Shown: positions 42,885-56,076 of the stretch, piece by piece
Numbering within the stretch: position 1 is the stretch's first letter
How the letters are laid out: the number at the start of each line of letters is the position of its first letter
Assembly: GCF_036373705.1 (NCBI RefSeq)
Contig: NC_089863.1
Location: 25,517,727-25,581,726, forward strand
DNA length: 64,000 bases
Source of the DNA: Amia ocellicauda
Taxonomy: Eukaryota > Chordata > Actinopteri > Amiiformes > Amiidae
Direction of reading: 5' to 3'
Made by a program: the position numbers and the translations under genes
The notes under the pieces: model-generated
Seen by the model: the letters and a program-made list of their open reading frames with translations, nothing else
What the model was told of the DNA's origin: nothing
Database searches by the model: none

Positions 42885-43172
42885 GTTGCCATTGGACGAG
42901 AGCACGTCAATCAGCAGCAGAGCCCGATGGCCCCGGGGTTTCATTGGGTACCTTGTAGGTCCCACAAAGCCGTTCTCCCGTCCCATTGGCTACTGTATCT
43001 GTCACTCACAGCTGGCGATCCCGGACGATGATGTCACCGTTGTCATTCGCCATTTTGGACTGGATAGAGAAATTGTGCAGAGGCGAATTGGGCTAAGGAG
43101 AGAGGGGGATTACACGAAGCCCCTTTTTTCAGACCAGGGACAAGGAGCGCTGCATTTGTGTACAGAAGAAAC
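42885..43172 (+). promoter_or_regulatory. ensa: ensa promoter and 5' UTR
   Basis: GC-rich, no TATA box. Three inverted CCAAT boxes (ATTGG) lie at 42891, 42943 and 42985, a CRE-like ATGATGTCAC near 43028, and a YY1-like GCCATTTTGG at 43049-43058, the last a common initiator-type element of housekeeping genes. The TSS is probably near 43.05 kb, with a leader of about 120 nt to the ATG at 43173. Confidence 0.6.
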
Positions 43173-45074
43173 ATGTCAGAAAACCAGGAATCAGAGACGC
43201 AGCTGGAATCTGGCGAGGAGAAACAGGTAAGGCATATTTTTGGGTACAGTAGACCTGCCTCTTGTCTGGTTTTCGCTAAAGGTTACATAACAGTGTGAGA
43301 TACGGGGTCTAATTGTATTATTAATAACGGTTCCCGGTTCAACGCGTCAGTGCACGAAACCGTTCAAATGAAGTGCAGTTTTAATTCTCGAAATTTCGTG
43401 CTTGCCTCCCCCCTTTTTTCTCTTTACGGGGTTAGAAGCGGAAATCCCGCCTTCTTTCTCGGGCTTTCCCCGTCGCCATTGGCTGTCGCGCCCAGCAGTC
43501 ACTGGAACCCCGCGACCTGATTGGCTGACGCTGTTGTTGGGGTGCGAGACCGTCCTTCCGGTTGTGATTGTTAAAACGAGTGGGTTTCAAGAGAGAGAGA
43601 GAAAATGTATATGATGTACGACGGAGGATAATATTGAGAATATAGATTGCAAAATATATATTTGAGAGCATACTGGAAGGTCAGCCGACCTCCATCAATA
43701 GATCAGTAGGGAGAATAGCAGACGCCGCGGTTGGCAAGATAGAGTATTATGCAGAAAAAAAAAGATAAACACATTGCAAATGTGGCAACTTTGATAACGC
43801 CATCACTGCAGTTTATCTTAATAAATGACGTGATATTGACGTGTTAGTGCCGATCCTGTTGGATTACTAAACACACTCACACGTCAATGACAAACCCGTC
43901 CGTTCATTCATTTATTGACCAATAGAATGACGTCGGAATGAACCCCAGTTAGTTACTTTTTTAATATACAACCTGATTGTGGCGTCACATTGCAGCTGCG
44001 GCCGGTCAGATACAGGGCAGTGTCATTGGACTTATCTGTAAGCGTCTTTCCAGGACAGGGAAAAATAGGAAAGCATAATTAACAGTTGAATATAATGTAC
44101 TCAAATCCGATCACCCTGACAGCTTGTCTTGTTCTCCCCCAATAGAAACCGGGGACTCCGCTTTTTTTTATCGGCCTTGCGCTCTGAAATACCCTCTCAA
44201 ACCAAGGTCAATTTGAAATGCATCTGCTGTCTGGGGAGGTGGGGGGGTTGGGGATGAGTGGTACACCCTGTCTGTTGTGCAACACTTCAATCATACGCAC
44301 ACAACCAGCTCAACATTAGAGATGAACCCCTTATAGTAGTGCTGACTAACTGTCCAGGGCTCAGGGCGGTTGTGCATGTGATCAGGGATTGTGAGCTTCT
44401 CCTAGGCTTCTTCAGGGGTCAATCCAGGTAAAGGGGTCCAAGGGCGGCGGATTGATTAAGAACAGAACCGAAGAAGATTGTTGGAGGACTCGGCGCGGTG
44501 CCGCTCCACCGCCAGGGGCAGTGCTTCTTGGCCTTGGTCCCGGTGGTACCCCTTTGCCTTGCTGCTTTCTCTGCAGCTTTCTCTTCAGCCTGATCCCCAA
44601 AGCAGAAGCGGGGGTGATATTCCATGCAGGCCAGATCTGAGGCCTGTCTATAACCGTGCCGGTTAAAACCTGCAAACCGCCAATCCACCAGGCTGATAGA
44701 AGCCGGTCTGCTGGCAGGCTCTGAGGAAATGGCTGGCGAAAGTTAAGTTTCGTGTCGGGTTCCCACCGACCAAGCAAGCACTCTGTTCCCATCAGCCTCT
44801 TTCATCTTTGAGTCGTCATTCTTATGCATTCATTTATACCTGGTCTCTTCCACTGGTGGACTCGGGGAGGGCACAGATGTTAAGTGCCGAAACGCTACCC
44901 CACTCAATAACTTAATTGTCTGCCATGAAATTATAGTTAACGTTGCATTACAGGAGGTTGACTGGGAGAGAAACAGCGCAGAGGGCTGGCGGTGGGGCTG
45001 TGCGAGGAGGACACTTTATGAGACTGACATTTGTGGAGAGTGTGTAAGTGTGTGTGTGTGAGGGAGAGAGAGAT

Positions 45075-45110
<36 letters not shown>

Positions 45111-45175
45111 AATGCGTGAGTGAGTGTGAGAGGGTGAAAGAGAGGGTGAGTGTGTTTGAATGTGTGAGTGTGTAC

Positions 45176-45210
<35 letters not shown>

Positions 45211-45253
45211 TGTGTGTGTGTGTGTGTGTTTGAATGTGTGAGTGTGAGAGAGG

Positions 45254-45301
<48 letters not shown>

Positions 45302-48236
45302 TTGTGTGTTTCAGGGTATGTGAGTGTGAGAGAGAGGGTGAGTGTGTGAAAGCCGCAGAGCTCAGTCCTAGATTAACAGCTGCAGTCCTGTTCTCTTCAG
45401 GGAGTGAATGATTATTTTAGAAGTTTTATTTTTTATTTTTTCTGTTACTAAGCAGTATTTCTCAAGCCAAGTTTTCTTGCTTGTCCTCAAAGTGCTTTGC
45501 CAGGGCTTACTAGTTTCAGTAGCTCCATTTTAGCTGTCAACTAATTTAAAATATTTATTTCTAGTGTGGGAGAATCCCACAGATATTTGAAGGCAGTAAG
45601 TTAATGTATTGGTTACCTTTTGTATCTCTGTGAAAAACAAAAAAAACATTGAAAAAACATTGTCATCGTTTAGTCAGCATTGCTTTTAAATGGTGCTAAC
45701 AAAAACAGTATTATTAATATTAACATAGTGGTTATTATTAAGCAAATATTACACTTTTTCCACAGTTGTTTGAATAAAATGTTGTCTCATGTTTACATGA
45801 ACATAAATGAATACATACCACCTATATTAAACTGTTTTATTTTAGTAAGAACATAAGAAAGTTTGCAATCGAGAGGAGGCCATTCGCCCCATCGTGCCGG
45901 TTTGGTGTCCATTAATAACTGAGTGGTCCAAGGATCCTATCCAGTCTATTTTTAAATGTTCCTATACTTTAAGCATCTACCACATCGCTGGGGAGTTTGT
46001 TCCAGATTGTGACTACTAAAATACATACAACAAGTTTCTACAGGGGAGTAAAGTACATCTTTCAGTACATCAGTGAAGCAGTTGGCAATAATGCAGAAAA
46101 ACTGAAAGAAAAAAAAACACTTTTATGTCATCTTTAATTGGAGAAGTAATACCCGTGGCTTGTTTTTTAAACGGCAGAATGTCCAATAATTGTGTTGAGG
46201 CTTCTTACCATTGTAAGAAGTGTGTTCCTTGTTGCATTTTTATTTGGTTTGAAATTGAAACGCATACAAACGCCAGCAGGCAGCAGGGAAGGTGAGAGGT
46301 GAGCTCGCTGGGTTTGCACCTCTGGCTGGTGTGAATATTTCTGTAACTGGGACAGGGAGAAAGGAAGGGATCAGCCCAAGGAGGTCAACGAACACGAGGG
46401 ACAATGTCACTGATATGAATGTCATACTGATATGAACAAAGCCAACCACTTAAACCTCTCTCAAAATAGATAGATTGCAGTTCTAAGAAAACAACCTTTT
46501 TTAAGTGAATGATTGCGATGCATATTGCAGCCAGGGGCATTCTGGGCCATTGTGTAAGTGTATTGGGCAACATCTGCCTGAGCAACAAACAGAATCAATC
46601 AGATCTCCAGCATGCTTGCCAAGGCTTAATAGCGGGTATATAATTCAGCTCAAAGATGGCTGACGTCAGTGAAGACACAAAACCTCATATTTGCGAATGA
46701 GCACCAGCAGGAAAAGTCCTGTCCCGTGCTGAACTGACTCTCTGAGCCGTGAAGCTGCTCCTCCCACTACACAAGTCTGCCCGCCCTTTGGACAAGGGTG
46801 TGATGATCCACCTTTAATCGGAGACGGGCGACAAAGAAGTCGAGGAGGCCACGGGGGGATGTTTCTGGTGCTCAGCCGCGGTCATGTGTCTGAGTGTGTG
46901 TTGCTCCTGTGTAGATTGAGTCCAGGGCACCTGGCCAACGTCAGCTTGTTTTCATCCTGTAATGTAACTAATCCTGACTTGGCATCTGGGCATTTGAAGC
47001 GTCAGAGTCCATTAGAGTCAAACGCAAGGCTGTGCAATGACTACTCACTGGCTACCTGGCTGTTTTAAGTGTTCACCTGCTTTTTAATTTGTTTCTCCTG
47101 TCTGTCCTCCAGAGATTTTTGTGAGGGCTGATCTCACCCCAGCTCTGCCCTGCTCTTGCTATAGGGCGGCTCACGCTTACCTAACATGGCCTCATAGTGT
47201 GTCTCTTTTTCTGTCAGGACTCGCAGGAGAAGGACTCGAACCCGGTGAAGGCAGAGGAGGCCAAACTGAAAGCCAAGTACCCCAACCTGGGCCAGAAGCC
47301 GGGAGGCTCTGACTTCCTCATGAAGAGACTACAGAAAGGGGTAAGCCCCACCCCCTCGCTCTGATCGGTTAATCCACAGAGACGCACCCACTCCCGAGAG
47401 GCAGGGCGTTAGGGGACGGTAAAGTCAGGCGAAGGTGGTGTATTTTGCGTCCCATTGTTTTTCCCCGCTTCTATTCCAGTACAAATAAATGTATAAATCG
47501 CTGCTGGTGGGGGGAAGTGGATCCCCACTGAGATGAGTCAGCAATGTCCAGGGACGAGCATGGAGGATGAGCCAAAACCATGCTCGAAATAGGCCACCCC
47601 TTACTCTGCAATCCCCTTCCCACACACAGTTATATAACGCACTTCTGCTGAGAGGCAGGTTTACTCACACGCTTCCCCCCACTGGCGCAGTTTAGTGGCA
47701 AAGCAGTGGCGTAATAGTAATAATAATAAAAGAGTAAAGGCTGTCCTGATATTAAAGGCCTACTTGGGTATTTTGGCGTTTTATCCTGATGTCTCACTCA
47801 TCCAGAGTCATACGAATCCATGAAACCTTTTTCATTCTGTGTCAGGGTTTAGGAATCTGAATTGATTGCTTTGTTCGCTCAGCACAATCACTGGAAGCAG
47901 ACGGTCGCAAATCGCTGACTCTCAAAAGTGGCTAATATAGGAATACGGACCGGCGTCTTTTGTAATCGAGAGGCAGGGCTGTTCTGAGCACACGACAAAT
48001 AAGGGATCTGTCTTTTCTTTTTCTCTCTCCTCTCCCCCCCCGCACTGTCCCGCCGGACTTCCTAGCAAAAGTACTTCGACTCGGGCGACTACAACATGGC
48101 CAAAGCCAAGATGAAGAACAAGCAGCTGCCCGCGGCCGGGGCGGACAAGAACCTGGTGACGGGAGACCACATCCCAACGCCACAGGACCTGCCGCAGAGA
48201 AAATCCTCCCTGGTCACCAGCAAACTGGCCGGCTAA
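43173..48236 (+). CDS. ensa: ensa, alpha-endosulfine (complete, 3 coding exons)
   Basis: Coding exons are 43173-43226, 47218-47340 and 48066-48236, with GT/AG borders and phase 0 at both introns, giving 115 aa. Family knowledge: when phosphorylated by Greatwall/MASTL, ENSA and ARPP19 inhibit PP2A-B55 and so allow mitotic entry; PKA phosphorylates a C-terminal serine. Seen: variable acidic N-terminus with GEEKQDSQEK, then [11 protein letters not shown] and [18 protein letters not shown], the invariant [13 protein letters not shown] box with the Greatwall target Ser65, [10 protein letters not shown], and RKSS (Ser106/107) as the PKA site. The protein ends at SKLAG, without the GQVE extension of the common human isoform. 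The N-terminus and neighbours favour ENSA over ARPP19. Intron 1 is about 4 kb and intron 2 about 0.7 kb. The ATG lies 54 bp before a consensus donor CAG/GTAAGG. Confidence 0.96.
44412..44792 (-). other. Coding-like open stretch in ensa intron 1, unidentified
   Basis: Two overlapping minus-strand frames are open for 126 and 89 codons in GC-rich DNA. One reads with protein-like composition ([20 protein letters not shown]), but I cannot name a family and see no splice partners. It could be a processed-gene fragment or chance. Confidence 0.2.
45039..45349 (+). repeat. GT/GA compound microsatellite in ensa intron 1
   Basis: Alternating (GT)n and (GA)n blocks with TTTGAATG(T/C)GTGAG units repeated three times. 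Confidence 0.95.
45846..46020 (+). repeat. Interspersed retroposon fragment, copy C (in ensa intron 1)
   Basis: The longest of the three copies: AACATAAGAAAGTTTGCAAT, GTGGTCCAAGGATCCTATCC and then CGCTGGGGAGTTTGTTCCAG, a segment I associate with CR1/L2-like LINE 3' regions. Confidence 0.65.
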
Positions 48237-49049
48237 CAGCACCTCAACCTAGACCCCCCTCCCTCACCACCCACCCCAACCCCACCCTCAACCCCAGGCT
48301 TCACAGGGCAGTGAACAAATTTGTTTTTATTTTATTTTGTGTGTGTTTTGGAAGGCAGACGAGAAGGTGGAGGTCAGAGGGCGCCGTTTATGCCACCACG
48401 TCCTTGACTTTGTCTGGTAGCTTTTTTCCTTTTCCGTTTAAACGCAGGACTTGGCTTCCCCAAAGTCCGAGCCCCGTCCTACCGATACACACTCTCACAC
48501 TCGCTCTCACTCGCACACACAACTAAAACGACAGAAAACAGTGTTTCGGTTTGGTTTGGGCAGCTTCCAGACAGGAGGAGACCTGTTTAGACTTCGTGTG
48601 ACGCGATTCTAACTGTTCTGGCCTCGACCGGGGGCGCGTCCAGTTTTGTCCCACCTTTGCCAAAGCCTTGATTTTTGTAGCCAAGGAAGGAGTTCAGCAT
48701 CGGGGGTTGAATCGGAAAGAAGTGAACACAGGGGTCAAGGGTCAGAGAGAGAGAGTGTGGCATTAAAATCGCTTATGAAACGCTTTTTCAAAGATTTTTC
48801 ATATTCCTCCGTTCTTTTTCCTCCACCTCCGCCCGTTCCAGCAATCTGACACTCGCAGGTGTTGTAGATGCGAGGGACTGAGGGCTGGGAGGACAAGGGC
48901 AGCAGAGGCCCATGTCGTCTTTTTCACCGCCCCGTTCGTAGTTAGACCTCAGTCAACCCAAAGCCAGCACTGTGCATGTGCCTGCAGTCTCCCGTGTAGC
49001 TAAAGGAGAGAGGATGGACACACATTGAGCTAGAACTGGTAGTGGTGAG

Positions 49050-49055
<6 letters not shown>

Positions 49056-49084
<29 letters not shown>
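49056..49084 (+). repeat. (TA)n microsatellite
   Basis: About 14 TA units in the probable ensa 3' UTR; a (CTA)n run follows at 49485-49521. Confidence 0.9.
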
Positions 49085-49086
<2 letters not shown>

Positions 49087-52000
49087 TTTTCGACCTTTTA
49101 AGAGTGAGAGAGAGAGCAGATTTTGTTAGATCAAGGACTAAAGGGGCGCCGGTCCCCTGTGCTCTGGCCAATCGCAAGCACCGCCCGCCAAGCATCCAAT
49201 CGGGCATCGGCAAGAAAGCGGGCAGCACTCGTAGCCCACACGATCGCGTCCGCCTGCGGGGGAAACAAGATTGGAATAGGTTGCATGCTTGAGAGGGGGG
49301 GAGAGACGCCGGAGCCTGGGGGTCCCTCAACACCCCGCCCTCTCTCTGCCCTTCCCATGACACCCTCCAACCCCCTGCCCCACCCCGCCCCCTCGACCCA
49401 CGAAGCATCGCTGCACACGAAACGCAGCGACAAACAAAACTGTTTCGCTGTATTATAAAGGCTGGGACGAACTGAATAAATTCTGCTACTGCTACTACTG
49501 CTACTACTACTACTACTACTACATCTGGCTTTTATCGTTTAGTTTACGATCTGTACACACGATGCAAATTGGAGATGACGTGATGTTGAAGGCGTGTGCC
49601 ACGTTTCTGGGTGTGCGACGGGAAAGGCCACACACACAGACGCAGGAGAACAAAAGAACGGACAGATTCGTGTCGGAGAGCCAGATGGTTGGTTGTTTGT
49701 TTTGTTTTTGGGGGTGGTGGACGGGGTCTGTTTGAATTTCCATAGCTTCTTGGTGATGTTTTTATTGTTTTCTTTGCTTTTGTATTTTTATTTCAGTGCT
49801 TGTTTGTTGTTTCGTTCGCACCCCCACCCCCCCCACCACCATGGTCAAGTTTGTTTGTTTCGCCTAAAGGTCCTAAAGAGCTGAGCCTCCATGCACAGAG
49901 CTGGGACCCCGACTTGTGCTTCTCCCTACCCGAAATCTCAGGACAGAGAATACGGATGGAATTAATGCTTCTGGGAAACGTGTACCCCCCTCCCCCCCTT
50001 CACCGCATGATTTTGTTTCGTGTGTTGGGTTGGGTGGGGGGGGGGCGGTGTGTGTGATGTGATTCAGGTGTGTCTGGGAATTATCTGACCTGAGGGAAGA
50101 TGTACGTGTCGTCTAAATCAAGATCGAGGTCGCCACAGAGACCATCTCCCAATGGCTCGGACGAGGCTTTCCAGTCGACTTTAACATCTAGAGTTTTTTC
50201 ACGCTATAAAAATGCTGGTTTATAAGAATACATGAGAAAAAGACAAAACCTGTTGTTCGTTTTTTTTTTTTCTGTGCTGTTTTTTCCATGGATTGAAACA
50301 GATCTGCGATGTACTTGATGTTGTCCATCCTGGATTGGCAACTTTTTTTACATTAACATCCCCCTCCCCCATTTCTCTGCCTTATCAACTCAACGTTTCT
50401 CTTTGTGTGCATGTGTGAGCGTGTGCGTGTGTGCGTGTGTGTTTCCATTCTGCACTTCTTACGAGGGCTAGTTGGTGTTTCGGTGGTTTTGGTGTCGAGT
50501 GAGCTCTGGTCTCGACAACCGCGCTCTCTTGATGGGGTTTGTGAAGTAGGATGGTGGGGTTTTGGTTCCTCTGATGGATTGTTGACCTGACCCATTCAAA
50601 TCGAACCTGGAACATATTCAGACCTTAGGACCAGCCTGACCATCACAGATTACAAACTGGGCCCTTGGGCGTGTCTTGGCATTGGTCCGTTTCTAGAATG
50701 TGGCCTCTGACTGTAAAATGTGGTTGTGGTTTTGCTGGGGGCGGGAGGGCAATGTCTGCATCTGGTCTAGTGGGGATGATCTGAAATCATCTTGCTTTCA
50801 CTCCCCCTCCAGACACTGGGAACCAGCCCTTCATTACAGCATTTATTAACAAAGATATGAGCCTTTAGGGAAGCTGTAGGAATCAATCAGAGTTCAGAAC
50901 TGATTTGGGAAACTTGAACCCCAACCCCAACAACAATGCAGAACAACAAATAGAGAAACCCTCAGGGCGGCATTCTTTCTAGGCCCTTCTGCGTCTCGTG
51001 TCCCGGCCAGGAAGGTCAAGCCTTCCTGGCGTATTGTGGAGAAAATAGGTTAATGCCACCATGATCCGCTAACCGCTCAAATTAGCCGGGTAATTCCGTC
51101 GGGCCGTGAATTTTTGGATAATCTGGTAATGAACCAATTTCCCCCCTCGGGCAGAGGCCAGGGTAGGGGCGGAAGAGGCCGGCATTGCGAGCAGCCGGAG
51201 AAAGGTTTTCGTTTTCTTCTTTTACTTGGGCACGCAGAAAACGAAAATGTACGCAGTTGTGGGGATGTTCTGCTTCAAGTTGTTCCCGTGTACAGCTGCT
51301 AGGTACGCAGGGAAAGGGGAATGTGCAGTCCAGATTCCCAAAATGAAAACGTCAAGTGGTTGTCTAGCCATATCAAAAGCCTGGCAGCCTTTTTTTTTGT
51401 TCCTGCTCCTTGTGTTGCCTCAAGTCCCAAGAACCGGCCTCTAGCGTAATCCACGTGCGTGCATACCTGAGAGAGTGATGGCTGTGTTTTCCCCAATCCC
51501 AAACAAATTGTTCTTTTTGTGCAGGAGTGGGTGACACAGGGCTGTGGGCACTGTAGGACGAGTCACGCGGTGTTTCTACAGCACCAGTGAATCTTTCTCT
51601 CGCAGCCAGCGACTTAAAACGAGATTTATACCCTAATACGCCCCCGACACGTCGATCCCTGTGTGGTAATTTTGCACTCACCCGGAAAGGATTGTAGCTA
51701 CCGGGGTGGGATAGCTGGTGTAGAGAATGCATTTCAGATCAATGAAGGGGTCAACATTCAGTGCATCTGTTTTTTTTTTCCCTCCACGCTATTGTATGAC
51801 TAAAGCCAAGCAGTTTGTGTTTTTCGGGAGGGTTGGGGGGGATCCGATCATCAATTCCTTACAATGCTTGTTTGTTTTTTTGTTTTGTGCACTTAGCTAC
51901 TTAATTAAACTGATTGTCTGCTGTAACAGTCACTACTGCCATCTTCCCACCCTTAAAACCTGCAAGAGCGAACCCTCCAAAGCACGGATGTGGCCCGTTT

Positions 52001-52361
52001 GTTGTTGGGGAGTTTCCGGTCCTGCGGTGTCCGTTCTCAGCAGTAGGTGGCAGCGTTCGCCTTCCTCTGAAAGGCAGATGCTGTTCCCTGTGCACCCTGT
52101 GGGGAGAGTGACTGAAAAGACGGGAAAGAAACTTGACTATTTTGTGTGGGAGTTTGCGTGTGTGGGAGTGTTTTTGTGTGTGTGTGTGTGTGTTTTTTCC
52201 TTTTGTACAATACCATAAAATACTGTGCTTTCTGTCCCAGCCATCTTGTAAATAGGTAACTACATAATTTGTTTTTCTTAATTTGTAACGATTGTTCCTC
52301 TTCCGACATCTTCCCCCTTACAAATCCCTGGATATTTTCTTTTCTTTTAATTCATCCCAAT

Positions 52362-52362
52362 G

Positions 52363-52411
<49 letters not shown>

Positions 52412-52412
52412 G
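52362..52412 (+). repeat. (GT)n(AT)n microsatellite
   Basis: About 16 GT units then about 8 TA units, downstream of ensa. Confidence 0.95.
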
Positions 52413-53655
52413 ACAATTTGATTTTGTACACTACTGCTGCACCATTTTTGTTTTGCCTTTTTTTTTTGGTCGCAGGGAGAAGATTGTAGGAGACTATGTA
52501 CAAAAAAAGAAAAGAATTAAAGAAAAAATGTACATGCTGCTGGTTTATTAGATAACCTTCACAGTCCTAGACAGAGACCCCGTTCTCTCTCGTGTCCTCC
52601 TCTGGGCTTGAGTTGAACGTCACTGAGACGCCCTTGCGTATGTTTTGGGGGTATTTTACAGAGACACGTGCTGCACCCCATACTGGGGAGTGTGAAAGAG
52701 TAGTGGTGGGAAATAAAGACACGTACTGGGCGATTGGGCCTAGGGGTGCAGACGCACCTGGCTGTATGACTGAACAGGGTGTGTGTTACCTGTGAAAATT
52801 AGTGTGTGTGTGTGTGTGTGTGGGACAGAGATGTATTCTGCATATCTAGCTTCCGATTGGGGACTTATTACTGTGTCGCACCCTTTCTGGAAACTCTGGA
52901 ACAAAGCAGAGGTGCAACTCTGGAATACGTCCCCTTCCTTTCATTTTGTTTTGAGGGAGATTTGACATCATCGTCCCCGTATCCCCCTAGCAGTGCTGTT
53001 AAAAGTAATGAAGGAACAGAATAACCCCCTTTCGTCCTGCGTTAGTGAGCTGAAAGTCCAGTGTGCGTATGCGTGTGTGTGTGCATGTGCACGCTCTACA
53101 AAGTTGACCCCCAATCCTTGTACAGGGGGAACGTTGTGTCCCCCAAGGCTTTCGTTCCCACCAATCTCCATCACCTCTCTGAATTTGCCAAGCTTTTATT
53201 GACTAATTCATTTGCTCTGTTTTTAATTTTTTATTTGGCTTCAGAAAACTCTCATCACTCTGGGTGTGCAGTTGCCAAACGGACACTGCCATGAGTCTTG
53301 TCTGAAGGTGCGGTGGGAGTCATATTGTATCAAACAATCCCCTACCAAGCATTGTGGACGGGCTAAACCGAGGAAACTCCGGCCCACAGAAACGGCACTT
53401 CAAAATTCGAGCTCTTCTAACTCAGTACTTGATATGGGATTCTTTTAATCATTGATATCAAATGCTTTTAATCAATGTAAAAGTCGAATGAAAGGGTTTT
53501 GTTAGGCTGAGATGGTCAACTGAGGAGGAACTAAATTCTGAAGGCACCGGTTTCCCCTAGGACGGGACCTGGAGCACACTGTCCACACCATGTAAGACAG
53601 GATGTCCAATAACAACAAAGGTCTGTCCACATAACCCTGTTCCTGTATCACTGTT

Positions 53656-53658
<3 letters not shown>

Positions 53659-53696
<38 letters not shown>
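53659..53696 (+). repeat. (AG)n microsatellite
   Basis: About 19 perfect AG units between ensa and mcl1. Confidence 0.95.
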
Positions 53697-53698
<2 letters not shown>

Positions 53699-54249
53699 TT
53701 CTTGGCATTTCTAGAGACATCTCTCCTGGGCTCTTGTTGTGTAATAAGAAGCTGATTGTTGAGACACACACACAAAGAGGAAAACAAACTTCATTTCAAA
53801 ACGAAGTGCAGATGTATATGTATAGCGAATGTTTCAATAGTGTGGGCGCAGTACTGCAAGAACTTTTTTTTGGGGTCAGTATTTGAAATAAAGTTTTACA
53901 TTAATTCGAGACGTGTTTGGTCCTTTTTGTGTGTGGTATTTTTATGACGCTGCGATACAAGATCATATCATTTCTCTGAGTCTGCCACTGGGGGGACGTT
54001 TACATTACAGAAGTCATGTGGGTGGGGGGGTGGGGGGCTGGGGGGAAGCCAATACCAGCACACTGTGGCTCTGGGGAATTTGGGAATTTTCCTGAATATT
54101 CGGAAGAGGGAGCCAATGTCCTCTGGAAAACCTGAACAACAACAAATACCAGCCTAAGCCCTAGGTATTTATTTGATTATTGTATTTACTCAGCAGGCAG
54201 GTGTGGACTCACAGCTTAGCCTGGTAAGAGAAGCCGAAGCCAGGGATTC

Positions 54250-54412
54250 AAGGGCTGGTCCTGGGGGTTTGTCCCGCCCTGCTGGTTTTTGTTCCAACTT
54301 AATTGCTTAATTGAATCCTTAATTGAACTAATCATGCAATGTAATATCAATTATGTAACTAAGAGGTTGGTTGGAGCCGGGCAGGGGGGTTTGGGAATCC
54401 CTGTCCTAAGCT
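54250..54412. mobile_element. Short palindromic hAT-like MITE, copy 7
   Basis: GGGCTGGTCCTGGGGG and CCCTGCTGGTTTTTGTTCCA on the left; GGGGGGTTTGGGAATCCCTG on the right. The interior carries TTGCTTAATTGAATCCTTAA. Shorter than most copies; its nearest match is copy 1. Confidence 0.7.
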
Positions 54413-54935
54413 AGAAGGATGGCCATCACACAGACACTGGGGATACCCTCCCAAACACCGCTGTGTTGTGTAGTCTTATTCATGGGTGGCTTAGTAAACT
54501 ATCTGTGACCTAGATAATCCATTACCCCCCCCCCCCCCCCAACGTGTTTCACATCCTCATTCTGTGAGCCAAAGGTTCGGTTTCCAACCAGAAATCTCAA
54601 GCCTGTGCGTTGGGGGAGTTTACTGTGTGTTTCGGTGCAGCTTCCTTCTAACTCTCCCAGGAGGAAGAGTTCCGCTGAAGTGTGTGCGTGTGCGTTTGTG
54701 TGTGTGTGTGTGTGTGTGTGCATGTGTGTGTGTGAGTAGTGACACAGGCTTCAACGCTTGAAGATGGGTCTGAGGGTCGGAGCTGTATGTGCGTTGCTAA
54801 TTAGTTTCCCCACACGTTGCACAGGCTGACCAAGAGGAAGTGACGGGGGAACGATATTCATGTTGCGCAAGCCTCGGTGCCCTTACATAGTGCCTATGAC
54901 TCCATGTAACCCTCACTGGCTGCCTTACAAGAGTC

Positions 54936-55310
54936 TCAGTGTGACATCCTAATAAAGACATTAATTACTTCCCTTGTTTTAAATTCTACACTTTTGACAA
55001 TATACCCAAACATTTTGTTGGCCTTTTTTATTGCTTCCCCACATTGTTTGGATGGAGACAGTGAGGAGTCCACATAGACTCCTAGGTCTTTCTCATGCGT
55101 TACTTCATCTAGTTCTGTTCCTCCCATAGTGTCATTATAGTGGACATGTTTGTTACCTGCATGTAATACCTTGCACTTGTCCACATTGAATTTCATCTTC
55201 CAGGTCTCGGCCCACAACTGAATATTATCTAAGTCCCTCTGAATAGCCTGTGCTGCCAAGATTGTATCTGCTGAGCCACCTATTTAGTATCATCGGCAAA
55301 TTTGACAAGT
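54936..55310 (-). pseudogene. CR1/L2-like LINE reverse-transcriptase fragment
   Basis: On the minus strand the FADDTK box (part of the polymerase active site) at about 55284-55302 is followed by a stop and a frame change, then an open stretch with LDNIQLWAETWKMKFN, DKCKVLHAG and EKDLGVYVDSSLSPS, the conserved C-terminal reverse-transcriptase region of CR1/L2-type LINEs. It is cut off before the end of the domain. A 5'-truncated dead copy. Confidence 0.85.
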
Positions 55311-55910
55311 TTGGTAACTATCCCAGATTATTATAAAGAATAAAGAGAAGTTTAAGTGACCCTATGACATAAATGTTGTTTCCACCCCTTGTTGACCCAC
55401 AGAGACATTGTTGTGTTGACTTGGTTATCTTCAACATCAGTGTGCTCAACTGTTACTAATTAAGCCAAGTTGGATTTCACATCTCATTTGGACACTTCAT
55501 TGAACCACTAGTTAGTTATTTTCTTCTTCAACAGGCAACCAATTGTAAATCCCCTCACAATGGAAACTCCCCCAGAGTCAATCAACGTAGGTTCCCTTCT
55601 GAAAACAAAACTTTCTGTTTCATTTCACATCTACTGGGCCAAATGCGTAGATCAAATTTCTCATCAACCCGTGCTTCCGGCAGTGTCGTCAGGTCACTTT
55701 CTGGTAAGGGGTCGGAAAACTGCTGTTGAAGTCCCTGTGGTTTCCCAGTCTGGGTCACGGTTTCTGAAAGGGTGTTTTTGTGGACAAAACTGTGATTCTC
55801 ATCAATACTTCATTGATCACATGTAGGCGGGGCTGTTTTTGATGACTATTCGAAATTAACACCTGCGTTGAAAGTGCTCCAATCATCATAAACGGGTACA
55901 TGCATGTGAA

Positions 55911-55913
<3 letters not shown>

Positions 55914-55966
<53 letters not shown>
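55914..55966 (+). repeat. (ATT)n microsatellite
   Basis: About 17 perfect units. A similar run at 56416-56465 is the tail of the inserted retroposon. Confidence 0.95.
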
Positions 55967-55968
<2 letters not shown>

Positions 55969-56076
55969 CAATAACCACTTAATTTAGTACAGGGTCACTG
56001 TGCTTGATATTATTGTTGTTCCACATTGTTTTGATTGTGGTTGTTGTGTTGTGGTTGTTACCGATTAATTCACCCA

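Larger units (their letters stand above)
48237..52540 (+). other. ensa: Probable ensa 3' UTR (several possible ends)
   Basis: No other gene is visible downstream of the ensa stop. Candidate poly(A) signals are AATAAA at 49475-49480, ATTAAA at 52516-52521, AATAAA near 52712, and AATAAA near 53886, the last followed by a GT-rich stretch. Which are used cannot be told from sequence. The region is T/G-rich with scattered microsatellites, and GC-rich unique sequence near 51.0-51.2 kb. Confidence 0.45.
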
